DNA from: Mycolicibacterium porcinum
Lineage (GTDB): Bacteria; Actinomycetota; Actinomycetes; Mycobacteriales; Mycobacteriaceae
Assembly (NCBI GenBank): GCA_001942045.1
Contig: MSTD01000028.1
Coordinates: 14,105-78,104, forward strand
Reading direction: 5' to 3'
DNA: 64,000 nt
Program-made: the position numbers and the translations under genes
The notes under the pieces: model-generated
The model's input: the letters and a program-made list of their open reading frames with translations, nothing else
What the model was told of the DNA's origin: nothing
Database searches by the model: none
Shown here: positions 10,563 to 19,388 of the stretch, piece after piece
Position numbering within the stretch: position 1 is the first letter of the stretch
Layout: every line of letters starts with the position of its first letter

Positions 10563-12208
10563 ATGCGCTCCGGAGCGGTGACGCCCAGGATGGCCAGACC
10601 GTTGGCGATCACCTGGCGGGTGGCCTCGCACAGCGCGAGGCGCGCCGCGTTCAGATCGCCCGCTTCTTCATCGCCCTGCGGCAGCACGCGGCAGGCGTCG
10701 TAGAACCGGTGGTAGTCGCCGGCCAGGTCTTCGAGGTACCGGCACACCCGGTGCGGTTCGCGCAGCGCGGCAGCGGCTTTGAGCACCCGGGGGAACTCAC
10801 CCAGGTTGCGGATCAGGATGCCCTCTTTTTCGTGGGTCAGCAGATCCAGGTGTGCGGTGTCGGCGGTGACGCCCAGGTCGGCGGCGTTACGGGCCAGCGC
10901 CGACAACCGGGCGTGCGCGTATTGCACGTAGTAGACCGGGTTTTCGTTGGACGCACTGGACCACAGCGCCAGATCGATGTCGATCGGGGTGTCCACGGAG
11001 GACCGGATGAGGGAGTAGCGCGCGGCGTCGACGCCGATGGCCTCGACCAGGTCGTCGAGGGTGATGACGGTGCCGGCCCGCTTGCTCATCCGCACGGGCT
11101 GGCCGTCGCGGACCAGGTTGACCATCTGGCCGATCAGCACCTCGACGGTGTCCGGGTTGTCCCCCAGCGCCGCGGCCGCCGCCTTCAGCCGGGCGATGTA
11201 GCCGTGATGGTCGGCGCCGAGCATGTAGATGCACAGGTCGAATCCGCGCTGACGCTTGTCGAGGTAGTACGCGAGATCGCCGGCGATGTACGCCGCGTTG
11301 CCGTCGCTCTTGATGACGACGCGGTCCTTGTCGTCACCGAATTCGGTGGTGCGCAACCAGGTTGCGCCGTCCTTCTCGTAGATGTTGCCGGTCTCGCGCA
11401 GCTTGGCGATGGCCTGATCGACGCGGCCGGAGGTATGCATCGAGTCTTCGTGCGTGTACACGTCGAAGTCGGTGCCGAACTCGTGCAGCGATTCCTTGAT
11501 GTGGGCGAACATCAGGTCCACGCCGATCGCGCGGAAGGTCTCCTGCTGCTCGTCAGCGGGCAGGCTCATCACATCGGGCCGCTTGGCCAGCACGGCCGCG
11601 GCGATGTCGTTGATGTAGGTGCCGGCGTAGCCGTCCTCCGGGGCCGGTTCCCCCTTGGCCGCGGCGACCAACGAGCGGGCGAACCGGTCGATCTGGGCGC
11701 CGTGATCGTTGAAGTAGTACTCGCGGGTGACGTCGGCGCCCTGGGTGGACAGCAGCCGGCCCAGCGCGTCGCCCACCGCGGCCCAGCGGGTACCGCCGAT
11801 GTGGATCGGTCCGGTCGGGTTGGCTGAGACGAACTCCAGGTTGACCTTCTCGGCCAGTTCGGTGGAGTCGCCGTACTTGTCGGCGGCGCCCAGCACGTTG
11901 GTGACGATGACGCCCTGAGCGGAGGCCTCGATGCGCAGGTTGACGAACCCGGGCCCGGCGACCTCGGCGGCGGCGATGCCGTCGGCCGCGGCCAGCGCGG
12001 TGGCCAGCCAGCCGGCCAGCTCGCGCGGATTGACGCCGACCTTCTTACCTAGCTGCAGCGCGAGGTTGGTCGCGTAGTCGCCGTGCTCGAGGTTGCGCGG
12101 ACGCTCGACCGTGACGGTGTCGGGCAACGCGGCGGGGTCCAGGTCGTGTTCGGTCAGCACTGCGGCGGCAGTAGCCTTGAGCAGCTCTGCAAGGTCGGCG
12201 GGGGTCAC
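10559..12208 (-). CDS. argS: Arginyl-tRNA synthetase
   Basis: Class I synthetase charging tRNA-Arg. 549 residues from the GTG at 12208 ([17 protein letters not shown]), which matches the mycobacterial N-terminus; GGATGGA lies just upstream. The HIGH-like signature is [10 protein letters not shown]; the KMSKS-like loop is VRMSKRAGT. The C-terminal DALR anticodon-binding domain ends near [11 protein letters not shown]. It is the first gene of the argS-lysA-hom-thrC-thrB operon and lies back to back with a tRNA-Arg gene on the other strand. Arginine synthetase next to lysA is a conserved actinobacterial arrangement. Confidence 0.97.
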   Translation of the reverse strand: MTPADLAELLKATAAAVLTEHDLDPAALPDTVTVERPRNLEHGDYATNLALQLGKKVGVNPRELAGWLATALAAADGIAAAEVAGPGFVNLRIEASAQGVIVTNVLGAADKYGDSTELAEKVNLEFVSANPTGPIHIGGTRWAAVGDALGRLLSTQGADVTREYYFNDHGAQIDRFARSLVAAAKGEPAPEDGYAGTYINDIAAAVLAKRPDVMSLPADEQQETFRAIGVDLMFAHIKESLHEFGTDFDVYTHEDSMHTSGRVDQAIAKLRETGNIYEKDGATWLRTTEFGDDKDRVVIKSDGNAAYIAGDLAYYLDKRQRGFDLCIYMLGADHHGYIARLKAAAAALGDNPDTVEVLIGQMVNLVRDGQPVRMSKRAGTVITLDDLVEAIGVDAARYSLIRSSVDTPIDIDLALWSSASNENPVYYVQYAHARLSALARNAADLGVTADTAHLDLLTHEKEGILIRNLGEFPRVLKAAAALREPHRVCRYLEDLAGDYHRFYDACRVLPQGDEEAGDLNAARLALCEATRQVIANGLAILGVTAPERM

Positions 12209-12313
12209 GAGGGTCCATCCTATGGTCTGGGGTCCCCGTGCCCCGAATCCGTATTCGCTCATTCATGCGCTACGCTATGCAAGCCCAATCGGCGCAGCTG
12301 ATCTTCAGCCCGC

Positions 12314-12386
12314 GCCCCCGTAGCTCAGGGGATAGAGCGTCTGCCTCCGGAGCAGAAGGCCGCAGGTTCGAATCCTGCCGGGGGCA
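12314..12386 (+). tRNA. tRNA-Arg (anticodon CCG)
   Basis: 73-nt cloverleaf. The acceptor stem is GCCCCCG/CGGGGGC with discriminator A. The D arm is GCTCAGGGGATAGAGC, the anticodon stem TCTGC/GCAGA encloses loop CTCCGGA (anticodon CCG), and the T arm is GCAGGTTCGAATCCTGC. CCA is not encoded. It reads CGG codons, which are common in this GC-rich genome. It is divergent from argS, the enzyme that charges it. No integrase or attachment duplication is seen beside it. Confidence 0.97.
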
Positions 12387-12420
12387 CTCTTCAAAATCAC
12401 TTTCTACCTGCGCAAACAGG

Positions 12421-12834
12421 TTATGCCGGGCTGTTGACGCCCTTCGACCACGTCCACGCCGTCAGGCGCCACTCACTGTCGATCCTGCGGAGCGCGGCCG
12501 TGAAGACTCCCCCGTTCTGCACGATCCGCTGCCCCTTGAGGTCGAACGTCATCGTCGTCGGGACGACGACGTAGCCGTCGTCCCCGTTGACATCGACGTG
12601 TCGCGGCTCGCCGAGTGTGACGTGGTAACCCGAGGCACCGACGTGCTCACCGTCGGCGAGCACGTCGCGCCACCAGTCCCGGGTGGCGGTCGGCCCCTGC
12701 CACACATGCGGCGCCATCCCATCCAGGATCTGCATCGGATCGGCGCAAGCCGCGGCGAGCGCATCGACGTCACCACGATTGAACGCGTCGATGTACCGGC
12801 GGACCGCCGCCATGGGGTCATCAGCCTTCGACAT
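12421..12834 (-). CDS. SnoaL/NTF2-like protein
   Basis: Small alpha+beta-barrel protein of 137 residues. The N-terminal helix pattern AAVRRYIDAFNRGDVDALAAACAD, then QILDGMAPHVWQGPTATRDWW and a C-terminal RRIDSEWRLTAWTWSKG, is typical of SnoaL-like or ketosteroid-isomerase-like folds, which include isomerases, cyclases and non-enzymatic members. The substrate is unknown. It is divergent from an acyl-CoA dehydrogenase, and the shared control region carries a 30-bp dyad, so the two may be co-regulated. The ATG at 12834 is chosen; a TTG at 12840 is also in frame. A -10 (TATTCT, 12853-12848) lies so close that the leader would be only a few bases. Confidence 0.75.
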   Translation of the reverse strand: MSKADDPMAAVRRYIDAFNRGDVDALAAACADPMQILDGMAPHVWQGPTATRDWWRDVLADGEHVGASGYHVTLGEPRHVDVNGDDGYVVVPTTMTFDLKGQRIVQNGGVFTAALRRIDSEWRLTAWTWSKGVNSPA

Positions 12835-12838
12835 GGCC

Positions 12839-12868
12839 AAACTCTATAGAATATTTTCCATAGAGTTT
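12839..12868. promoter_or_regulatory. 30-bp dyad operator over divergent promoters
   Basis: AAACTCTAT (12839-12847) and ATAGAGTTT (12860-12868) form a perfect 9-bp inverted repeat around a 12-bp AT-rich centre. Candidate -10 boxes for both directions lie inside: TAGAAT (12847-12852, rightward) and TATTCT (12853-12848, leftward). The nearest regulator gene is the GntR/FCD gene two genes downstream, a plausible binder; this is inference. Confidence 0.6.
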
Positions 12869-12882
12869 AGGAAAGGATCGAA

Positions 12883-14040
12883 GTGATCACGTTGTCCGCC
12901 GAAGAACAGGCCATCGTCAGTACCGTCCGCGAGTTCGTAGACAAGCAGGTCCGGCCCGTGGTCCGCGAACTCGAGCACGCCAACACCTATCCCGAAGAGC
13001 TCATCGAGGCGATGAAGGAGATGGGCATCTTCGGGCTGGCGATCCCGGAACCGTATGGCTTCGCCGCGGTGTCGATGCCCTGCTATGCCCAGGTCACCGA
13101 GGAACTCGCGCGTGGCTGGATGAGCCTGGCCGGCGCGATGGGCGGGCACACCGTGGTCGCCAAGCTCCTGTTGCAGTTCGGCACCGAGGAGCAGAAGGAG
13201 AAATACCTCCCCCGGATGGCTACCGGTGAGCTCCGGGCGACGATGGCGCTGACCGAACCCGGCGGTGGCTCCGACCTGCAGGCCATGCGGACCGTCGCGA
13301 CGAAAGACGAGTCCGGCTATGTCATCAACGGGTCGAAGACCTGGATCAGCAACGCCCGCAAGGCCGGCCTCGTCGCATTGCTGTGTAAGACCGATCCGAC
13401 CGCCAGCCCGGCACACAAGGGTGTCTCGATCCTGTTGGTGGAGAAGGTTCCCGGCTTCACGGTCTCCAAGGACCTGCCGAAGCTCGGCTACAAGGGTGTC
13501 GAGAGCTGCGAGATCAATTTCGTTGACTGCCATGTGGATTCGGATGCTCTGCTGGGCGGCGCCGAAGGGCGGGGATTCGCGCAGATGATGAAGGGACTTG
13601 AGGTCGGCCGAATCCAGGTCGCGGCCCGGGCAACGGGCGTGGCCCGCGCGGCCTTCGACGACGCGCTGCAGTACGCGCAGGAGCGGGAGAGCTTCGGGGT
13701 GCCGATCTGGCAGCACCAGTCCGTCGGAAACATGCTGGCCGACATGGGCACCAAGCTCTATGCCGCGCGCAGCCTCCTGCTCGACGCAGCCGAGCGGATC
13801 GACGCCGGCGGGCGCTGCGACATGGAGGCCGGCATGGCCAAGCTTTTCGCCTCCGAAACCGCGATGGAGATCGCGCTGAACGCCGTCCGTATCCACGGCG
13901 GCTATGGCTACTCCACCGAGTACGACGTCGAACGCTACTTCCGGGATGCACCGCTGATGATCGTCGGCGAGGGCACCAACGAGATCCAACGTGGCGTGAT
14001 CGCCAAGCAGTTGGTCAAACGCAACGGACTCGACATCTGA
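12883..14040 (+). CDS. Acyl-CoA dehydrogenase
   Basis: FAD enzyme forming a trans-2,3 double bond in an acyl-CoA. 385 residues from a GTG preceded by AGGAAAGGATCGAA. Family blocks are in order: MALTEPGGGSDLQAM for FAD/substrate, the flavin-binding WISNARKAGL region, and the C-terminal IHGGYGYSTEYDVERYFRDA. The catalytic-base position is E363 in IVGEGTNEIQRG. The acyl specificity is not readable. It is followed after 10 nt by a GntR/FCD regulator, likely in the same transcript, and preceded by a dyad shared with a SnoaL-like gene. Confidence 0.93.
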   Translation: MITLSAEEQAIVSTVREFVDKQVRPVVRELEHANTYPEELIEAMKEMGIFGLAIPEPYGFAAVSMPCYAQVTEELARGWMSLAGAMGGHTVVAKLLLQFGTEEQKEKYLPRMATGELRATMALTEPGGGSDLQAMRTVATKDESGYVINGSKTWISNARKAGLVALLCKTDPTASPAHKGVSILLVEKVPGFTVSKDLPKLGYKGVESCEINFVDCHVDSDALLGGAEGRGFAQMMKGLEVGRIQVAARATGVARAAFDDALQYAQERESFGVPIWQHQSVGNMLADMGTKLYAARSLLLDAAERIDAGGRCDMEAGMAKLFASETAMEIALNAVRIHGGYGYSTEYDVERYFRDAPLMIVGEGTNEIQRGVIAKQLVKRNGLDI

Positions 14041-14050
14041 GGCGCCCGAG

Positions 14051-14713
14051 ATGAACAAGAGACCGACGCCGATGCGGTTGTCCGATGTCGTGGCGGCCCA
14101 TGTCCGCGAACTCATCGTCTCGGGGCAGCTGCACGCGGGGGCATTCATCCGCCCAGAGGCGGTCGCCGAGGAATTGGGCGTCAGCGCCACACCGGCGCGT
14201 GAGGGGCTGCTCCAACTACAGACCGAGGGCTTCCTGTCCGTTGAGCCGCGGCGGGGCTTCATGGTGACCGCGCTGTCGAGCGACGACATCCGCGACATCT
14301 ACGACGCGCAGGCGCTTCTGGGCGGTGAGCTCACCGCCCGTGCCGCTGCGACGATCACCCCGGCTACGGTCGATGAACTCGAACGCATCCAGGATGCGCT
14401 CGAACGGGCCGCTGCTGCAGGGGATTTCGATGAAGAGGAACGCCTCAATCATGAGTTCCACGCCCTGATCTACCGGATGAGCGGATCGCGCAAGATGCGC
14501 TGGCTGATCAAGACGACGTTGGCGTACGCCCCGCGCAAGTTCTTCGCCGCGGTGGAAGGGTGGCCGGAGGCCTCGGCCCGGGACCACCGCGCCATCGTCG
14601 AGCACCTGCGGACCAACGACCCGGAGAATGCCCGCGCGGCCATGGCCCGGCACATCCGCAACGCCGGCACGTTGCTCGCCGACCACCTGGCGCGAGACAG
14701 CGAGCCCTCCTGA
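14051..14713 (+). CDS. GntR-family regulator, FCD subgroup
   Basis: 220 residues. The N-terminal winged helix runs over about residues 8-75 (MRLSDVVAAHVRELIVSGQL, then PEAVAEELGVSATPAREGL and the wing EGFLSVEPRRGF). The C-terminal all-helical FCD domain carries the histidine ligands that usually bind a metal and a small carboxylate: LNHEFHALIY, RDHRAIVEHL and ARHIRN. Such regulators commonly control the catabolic genes beside them. Here it is 10 nt after an acyl-CoA dehydrogenase gene and probably acts at the 30-bp dyad upstream. Confidence 0.9.
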   Translation: MNKRPTPMRLSDVVAAHVRELIVSGQLHAGAFIRPEAVAEELGVSATPAREGLLQLQTEGFLSVEPRRGFMVTALSSDDIRDIYDAQALLGGELTARAAATITPATVDELERIQDALERAAAAGDFDEEERLNHEFHALIYRMSGSRKMRWLIKTTLAYAPRKFFAAVEGWPEASARDHRAIVEHLRTNDPENARAAMARHIRNAGTLLADHLARDSEPS

Positions 14714-14814
14714 CCGCAAAAGCGCACGAGCCCGTTGTTTTGGCAAACACAGGCCTGCCGTGGATCCGGGGGCAAAACCATGAGTAAAAGGCCTTCAGCA
14801 AATTGCACGCAAGG

Positions 14815-14820
14815 TATACA
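14815..14820 (+). promoter_or_regulatory. Candidate -10 box for the Lys-Trp repeat gene
   Basis: TATACA, preceded by GG, lies 47 bp before the start codon of the secreted repeat protein; no strong -35 was found at 16-18 bp. A G-rich ribosome binding site (GGGGGGA) follows at 14850-14856. Confidence 0.4.
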
Positions 14821-14861
14821 GTGGCTCCAACGCTTCGGCATTCCATATGGGGGGACACACC

Positions 14862-15200
14862 ATGCACAAGCTCATTGCAGCGGCGCTGGCCGCCGGCGCC
14901 CTGGGCGCCGGACTCGCACTCGCCGCGCCCGCCTCGGCGACGGACTGCAACGAGGTTGTCGAGAACATCAACACCGACCCGGACTACAGCGTGAGTTCCG
15001 GTGACAAGTGGACCTGTGCGGCGGCGATCGAAGCCAACAAGTGGACGAGTTTCCCGGGCGCGATCACCGAAAAGTGGGCCAGCGCTCCCGCCAACACCGC
15101 CGACAAGTGGGCCAATGCCCCCGGCGACATCGCCAAGAAATGGAACGACTTCCCGAAGAACCTTCAGGACAAGTGGTCCGGTGGCGGTGACGAGGAGTAA
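14862..15200 (+). CDS. Small secreted protein with 11-residue Lys-Trp repeats (copy 1)
   Basis: 112 residues, function unknown. MHKLIAAALAAGALGAGLAL then APASA gives a classical signal peptide cleaved before TDCNE. The mature protein has two cysteines (DCNE and WTCAA). From about residue 47, Lys-Trp pairs recur every 11 residues: DKWTC, NKWTSFPG, EKWASAP, DKWANAPG, KKWNDFP, DKWSGG. A second gene at 19453-19824 encodes the same design, so these form a family; I do not recognise it. The start at 14862 is chosen because GGGGGGAC precedes it; an earlier in-frame ATG at 14847 would put that site inside the gene. It lies beside the sulfonate operon. Exported; role unknown. Confidence 0.75.
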   Translation: MHKLIAAALAAGALGAGLALAAPASATDCNEVVENINTDPDYSVSSGDKWTCAAAIEANKWTSFPGAITEKWASAPANTADKWANAPGDIAKKWNDFPKNLQDKWSGGGDEE

Positions 15201-15220
15201 ACCTCCGCTAACCGCCCTCC

Positions 15221-15257
15221 ATCAGTGGTGATCCGTTTACAGCGGATCACCACTGAT
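15221..15257. terminator. 15-bp perfect hairpin between convergent genes
   Basis: ATCAGTGGTGATCCG (15221-15235) and CGGATCACCACTGAT (15243-15257) form a perfect 15-bp stem with a 7-nt loop. It sits between the stop of the Lys-Trp repeat gene (15200) and the stop of ssuB (15262), so it can serve both strands. There is no U-tract. Confidence 0.8.
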
Positions 15258-15261
15258 CTGT

Positions 15262-15999
15262 CTACGGCTGCTCCCCCACCCCGAGCGCGGCGAGCAACGC
15301 TTCACGATGGGCGATGAACTCGGGATTGCGGTAGTTGCGGGCGTCAGGGGTCTGGAAGTCCAGCTGCCGATCGACGACAAAGGTTCCGCCGTCGAGCACC
15401 AGTACGCGGTCAGCCAGCGTCACGGCCTCGTCGACGTCATGGGTCACCAGCAGCACCCCGGGCTCGTACTTCGCGCACAACTGTTTGAGTAGGTGGTGCA
15501 TCCGGACCCTGGTCAGGGCGTCGAGCGCGCCGAAGGGCTCATCGGCCAGCAGGAGCGCGGGGTTTCGCACCAGCGACCGAGCCAGGGCCACGCGCTGCTG
15601 CTCGCCACCGGACAGCTCGTAGGGCCAGGCCTGTTCGCGTCCGGCCAGGCCGACGTCGGCAAGCACCGCGCTGGCCCGCTGTCTGACCTCCCGGCCCGAC
15701 AGACCGAGCGCGACGTTGTCGAGCACCCGCGACCACGGCAACAGACGGGAGTCCTGGAACACCACCGACACATCACGGGCGACGAACAGATCCCCTGACC
15801 CGGCCACGCCGTGGTCCAGCCCGGCCAGCGCGCGCAGCAGCGTGCTCTTACCGGAACCGCTGCGACCCAGCAGGGCCACGAATTCGCCCTTGCGGATGGT
15901 GAGGTCGACCGAATCGAGAATGGTTGTGCCACCGAATGATCGGCTCAGTTGCCGGACGACGGCCACTTCCTCGGTCAGGTTCCCAGTGCGCGTCGCCAC
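15262..15999 (-). CDS. ssuB: Sulfonate-type ABC transporter ATP-binding protein
   Basis: Cytoplasmic ATPase of an importer of the nitrate/sulfonate/taurine family. 245 residues with Walker [10 protein letters not shown] (about 45-53), signature [14 protein letters not shown], Walker [13 protein letters not shown] and switch [10 protein letters not shown]. It overlaps the permease gene by about 25 nt if the GTG at 15999 is used; a GTG at 15966 would still leave a complete ATPase. Last gene of the operon monooxygenase-ssuA-ssuC-ssuB. Specificity for aliphatic sulfonates is inferred from the adjacent monooxygenase; taurine or another organosulfur compound is possible. Confidence 0.85.
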   Translation of the reverse strand: MATRTGNLTEEVAVVRQLSRSFGGTTILDSVDLTIRKGEFVALLGRSGSGKSTLLRALAGLDHGVAGSGDLFVARDVSVVFQDSRLLPWSRVLDNVALGLSGREVRQRASAVLADVGLAGREQAWPYELSGGEQQRVALARSLVRNPALLLADEPFGALDALTRVRMHHLLKQLCAKYEPGVLLVTHDVDEAVTLADRVLVLDGGTFVVDRQLDFQTPDARNYRNPEFIAHREALLAALGVGEQP

Positions 16000-16856
16000 G
16001 ACAGCGCTCTCCTCTCGACGGCGCGGACGACGTAATCCCCGGTGAGTCCGAACACCGCGTACACCAGCAGGCCCACCACGACGATGTCCAACTGCCCGTA
16101 CAGGCGGGCCTGGGTCATGAGATAGCCGATGCCGCTGGTGGCGTTGACCTGTTCGACGACCACCAGGGCGGTCCAGGAGATGGTGACCGCGAGCCGCAGC
16201 CCGGTGAAGAATCCGGGCAGGGCGCCGGGAATGGCCACCTTGCGGATGAACTGGCTACGGGAAAGCCCAACGGTTTCAGCCAGCTCCACGTGCCGCAGGT
16301 CGACACCCTTGAGCTGTGCGGTGGTGTTGATATAGACGGGAATCAGCACGCTGGTCGCGATGATGATGATCTTCATGGTGTCGCCAATGCCGAACCAGAT
16401 GATCGCCAGCGGGATGATGGCCAGCGTCGGCACCGCGCGCTTGACCTGGATCGGCCCGTCGACGATGGCCTCCCCGATCCGGCTCAACCCCGAGATCAGC
16501 GCCAGGGCCAGGCCCAACACCACCCCTATGGCCAATGAGATCGATGCCAGCTTGAGCGACGCCAGGATGTTCGTCGGTAACCGGCCGTCGGACCACATCT
16601 CACCGATCGTGCGCACGATGTCGAGCGGATGCGGCAGGGTCCGCGGATCGAGGATGCCCAGTTGCGAGGTGACGATCCAGAGGACGACCAGCAGCACCGG
16701 TCCGATGGCCAACGACGCCGGGATGGCTCGTCCCGGGCCCAGCCGCCGACGACGCTGCGTGCCCGACCGGTGTTCCAGGTGCGGATAGTCCTGGTGCTCA
16801 ACCGGATTCGGGTCCGATTTCAGCTCCGACTCCGGGGTCGCGTGGACGGTGGTCAC
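15975..16856 (-). CDS. ssuC: Sulfonate-type ABC transporter permease
   Basis: 293-residue inner-membrane permease. A polar N-terminus of about 45 residues is followed by six predicted helices, beginning IGPVLLVVLWIVTSQLG. The EAA-type coupling loop ELAETVGLSRSQFIRKVAIPGALPG is typical of the SsuC/TauC group. The GTG start at 16856 overlaps the stop of the binding-protein gene (GTGA), showing coupling. Membrane partner of the ATPase downstream and the lipoprotein upstream. Confidence 0.88.
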   Translation of the reverse strand: MTTVHATPESELKSDPNPVEHQDYPHLEHRSGTQRRRRLGPGRAIPASLAIGPVLLVVLWIVTSQLGILDPRTLPHPLDIVRTIGEMWSDGRLPTNILASLKLASISLAIGVVLGLALALISGLSRIGEAIVDGPIQVKRAVPTLAIIPLAIIWFGIGDTMKIIIIATSVLIPVYINTTAQLKGVDLRHVELAETVGLSRSQFIRKVAIPGALPGFFTGLRLAVTISWTALVVVEQVNATSGIGYLMTQARLYGQLDIVVVGLLVYAVFGLTGDYVVRAVERRALSWRRALGT

Positions 16857-17911
16857 TGCTTACCTGGCGTCGTCGCGTTGAGGTCGGCGAACCGGGAATC
16901 GAATTCGTCCTTGGCGCTCAGCTGTTTCCCGGAGAACGCTCCCGCCTGCTGAAGCAGGTCGATGGTTTCCTGCTGTGTGTTGATCAGCTCATCGGTGAAT
17001 CCCGGTACCGAGGACTTTCCGTCGGCCGCCGCGATGGCCTTGGCGTCTTCCGGGCTGACCTTCTGGTCTTTGATCAGGTATTCGTCGATCCAGGTCTGCT
17101 TGTTGTCGTTGAGCCACTGTTCGGCGCGGTACCAGGCGATGACGAACTCGCGGATGGCTGCGGCGCGGGCCGGGTCGGACAGCGCGTCCCGGCTGGCGTA
17201 GACGTAGTACAGGCCAGGGTAAGCGCCTGGGGCATTGGGGATTTCGATACTGCCCTCGCCCTTGGTCGAGGCGAGATAGCGGACGCGGTCCGGTTGCTTG
17301 AGCACCGCGGCGTTGACCTGCTCGGCACGCAGCCCGTCGGCGAACTCGGCCAGCCCGAGGTTGATCGGTTGCACGTCCTTGATGCTCAGGCCGACCGACT
17401 TGAGGTTGCGCAGCACCACCGCCTGCTGCGCCGTGCCTTCGTTGATCGCGATCTTCTTACCGGCCAGGTCTTTCAGTGACTTGATGCCCGAACCCGGTGA
17501 GGTTGCCAACACCAGCCCGTTCCCGTCATATTTCACCGCCCCGACGATGGGCACTCCGGCGTCCGAGTACTGCGCGAGGATGGGTGGAACATCGCCGACC
17601 CGGCCCAATTGCGCGTTGCCCGAGCGGATCGCCTCCAGGCGCAGCGGTCCGCTGCTGAAGTTGGCGTAGGTGACGTCAGCGCTGAGCCGGTCCTGCTCCC
17701 CGGAGAGTTTGAACAGGGTCTTGAGCCGGTTGGCGTCGTCGGCGACCACCAGGCTGGTGCCTTCCGGCACCGCCACCGGGATCGGCGCATCGGCCGCCAG
17801 TCCGCCGCTGCCCGAGGCACCGGATCCGGACGACTGGCAGGCACTCACCATGCCCACCACAAGACCGGCAGCCAGGATCCCGCGGGCGAAGCGGGTCAAC
17901 GGATTACGCAT
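16853..17911 (-). CDS. ssuA: Sulfonate-type ABC transporter substrate-binding lipoprotein
   Basis: 352 residues from the ATG at 17911. The signal MRNPLTRFARGILAAGLVVG ends in lipobox VSAC, giving a lipid-anchored extracellular binding protein. The body shows the SsuA/NMT1-like pattern: LGRVGDVPPILAQYSDAGVPIVG, then KSLKDLAGKKIAINEGTAQQ and the late GLYYVYASRDALSDP. Longer upstream readings encode no plausible protein. It is the second gene after the FMN monooxygenase (13-nt gap). The ligand is probably an organosulfonate, inferred from context. Confidence 0.87.
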   Translation of the reverse strand: MRNPLTRFARGILAAGLVVGMVSACQSSGSGASGSGGLAADAPIPVAVPEGTSLVVADDANRLKTLFKLSGEQDRLSADVTYANFSSGPLRLEAIRSGNAQLGRVGDVPPILAQYSDAGVPIVGAVKYDGNGLVLATSPGSGIKSLKDLAGKKIAINEGTAQQAVVLRNLKSVGLSIKDVQPINLGLAEFADGLRAEQVNAAVLKQPDRVRYLASTKGEGSIEIPNAPGAYPGLYYVYASRDALSDPARAAAIREFVIAWYRAEQWLNDNKQTWIDEYLIKDQKVSPEDAKAIAAADGKSSVPGFTDELINTQQETIDLLQQAGAFSGKQLSAKDEFDSRFADLNATTPGKQ

Positions 17912-17924
17912 ATGGGGTCCCCTG

Positions 17925-19280
17925 TCAGCTCGCCGCCGACACGGCGGAGCCCGTGGCGGTGGTGAATCGGTTGGCCGGCCGGTCCAGGCCGAGGTGGTCA
18001 CGAAGGGTGGTACCGGTGTATTCCTCGCGGAAGAGGCCGCGGCGCTGCAATTCCGGGACAACGTGGTCGACGAAATCAGCGAGTGAGGACGGTAGCGCCG
18101 GCGGGATGAGGTTGAAGCCGTCGGCCGCACCACTGGTGAACCATTCCTCGATGGTGTCGGCGACCTGTTCGGGTGTGCCGGCGAAAAGTCGATGTCCCCG
18201 ACCGCTGCTCAGCCGCAGTAACAGCTCACGGACGGTGAGGTTGTCGGTCTCGACCAACCGCTTCACGAGGGCGAGTCGGCTCTTGATGAACGTGTCCCCG
18301 GGATCCTCGGCGGGGAAGCTCAGTTTCCGGTCGAGATCGTCCTTGGTGACGGCGAATCCGACGATGGCACTGAGTTGTTCGAGCCCGTAGTCGGGCACGG
18401 TGAGGGCTTCGAGTTCGCGTTGACGCTCGCGGGCTTCGGCCTCGGTGCCGCCGATGATCGTCGACAGACCGGGCAAGACGTGCACCTGCTCGGGGTTGCG
18501 ACCGTGGCGGCGGATGCGGGCCTTCACGTCGCGGTAGAAGTCGCGGGCCTCGTCCAGAGTGGGTTGTGCGGTGAAGATGGCCTCGGCGTAGCGGGCGGCG
18601 AGATCCTTGCCGGGCTCGGATGATCCGGCCTGGAACAGCACCGGGTGCCCCTGCGGTGAGCGCGGGACCTCCAGCGGCCCGGCCACGTTGAAGTGCGGGC
18701 CGGAGTGGTTGATCGCGTGGATCTTGTCCGGGTCCACGAAGCGGGGCGCGTCCTTGTCGCCGACGATGGCGTCGTCTTCCCAGCTGTCCCACAATTTCAG
18801 GGCGACCTGGAGAAACTCGTCGGCACGCCGGTACCGCGCCGCCGGGTCGGGATGATTCGGCACCCCGAAGTTGGCGGCGGCCGAGGCGTTGGCCGTCGTC
18901 ACGACGTTCCAGCCGGCCCGTCCCCGGCTCACGTGGTCGAGGGTGGCGAAGCGTCGCGCCAACCCGTACGGGTCGTTGTAGGTGGTGGACGCCGTCGCGA
19001 TCAGGCCGACGTTGGTGGTCGCCCCGGCCAGCGCCGCGACCAGGGTGATCGGGTCGAGCGCGTCGAACGGGCGAAACTCGGTCTGGTCCTTGAGCACTGG
19101 ATGGTCGGCGAAGAAGACCGCGTCGAGCTTGCCGCGTTCGGCGATGCGGGCCAGTTCGATGTAGTGGGCGATATCGGTGATGCTCGACAGGTCGGTTTCG
19201 GGGAGACGCCACGCCGCTTCGTGCTGGCCGATGTTGCGCAGGAATGCGTTGAGGTGCAACTGCCTTGCGGGCGCAGCCAT
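17925..19280 (-). CDS. FMN-dependent monooxygenase, NtaA/SnaA/DszA type
   Basis: 451 residues; bacterial-luciferase-like fold using FMNH2 from a separate reductase. The start MAAPARQLHLNAFLRNIGQHEAAW matches the NtaA/SnaA/SoxA group. Also seen: DAVFFADHPVL, VSRGRAGWNVVTTANASAAANFG and VLFQAGSSEPGKDLAARYAEAIF. Members oxidise nitrilotriacetate, dibenzothiophene sulfone or sulfonates; the linked ssuACB genes suggest release of sulfite from an organosulfur compound. The ATG at 19280 follows AAAGGAG at 9 nt. First gene of the operon. No flavin reductase is encoded nearby. Confidence 0.88.
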   Translation of the reverse strand: MAAPARQLHLNAFLRNIGQHEAAWRLPETDLSSITDIAHYIELARIAERGKLDAVFFADHPVLKDQTEFRPFDALDPITLVAALAGATTNVGLIATASTTYNDPYGLARRFATLDHVSRGRAGWNVVTTANASAAANFGVPNHPDPAARYRRADEFLQVALKLWDSWEDDAIVGDKDAPRFVDPDKIHAINHSGPHFNVAGPLEVPRSPQGHPVLFQAGSSEPGKDLAARYAEAIFTAQPTLDEARDFYRDVKARIRRHGRNPEQVHVLPGLSTIIGGTEAEARERQRELEALTVPDYGLEQLSAIVGFAVTKDDLDRKLSFPAEDPGDTFIKSRLALVKRLVETDNLTVRELLLRLSSGRGHRLFAGTPEQVADTIEEWFTSGAADGFNLIPPALPSSLADFVDHVVPELQRRGLFREEYTGTTLRDHLGLDRPANRFTTATGSAVSAAS

Positions 19281-19348
19281 TGAGACGGGCTCCTTTGGAC
19301 GGTGAACGGGCTGCGTCCATTTCAGGGGCCGGGCGGTGCTCCGAGAAC

Positions 19349-19382
19349 AGTTAAGATCAGCGAAATTCCAGCTAACTTCCAG
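19349..19382 (-). promoter_or_regulatory. Candidate promoter/activator site of the sulfonate operon
   Basis: On the minus strand CTGGAA occurs twice, 11 bp apart (19382-19377 and 19371-19366), one helical turn, upstream of a possible -10 TTAACT (19354-19349). The spacing suits an activator binding on one face of the helix near -35. The protein is unknown. Confidence 0.35.
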
Positions 19383-19388
19383 ATACGA

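Noticed and set aside
12314..12386. tRNA-Arg as an integration site
   Set aside because: No integrase and no duplicated tRNA 3' end were seen in the following accessory region.
12844..14298. 484-codon minus-strand frame opposite the acyl-CoA dehydrogenase and GntR genes
   Set aside because: Mirror frame of two clear genes; it spans their junction, which a real gene would hardly do, and has shadow-like composition.
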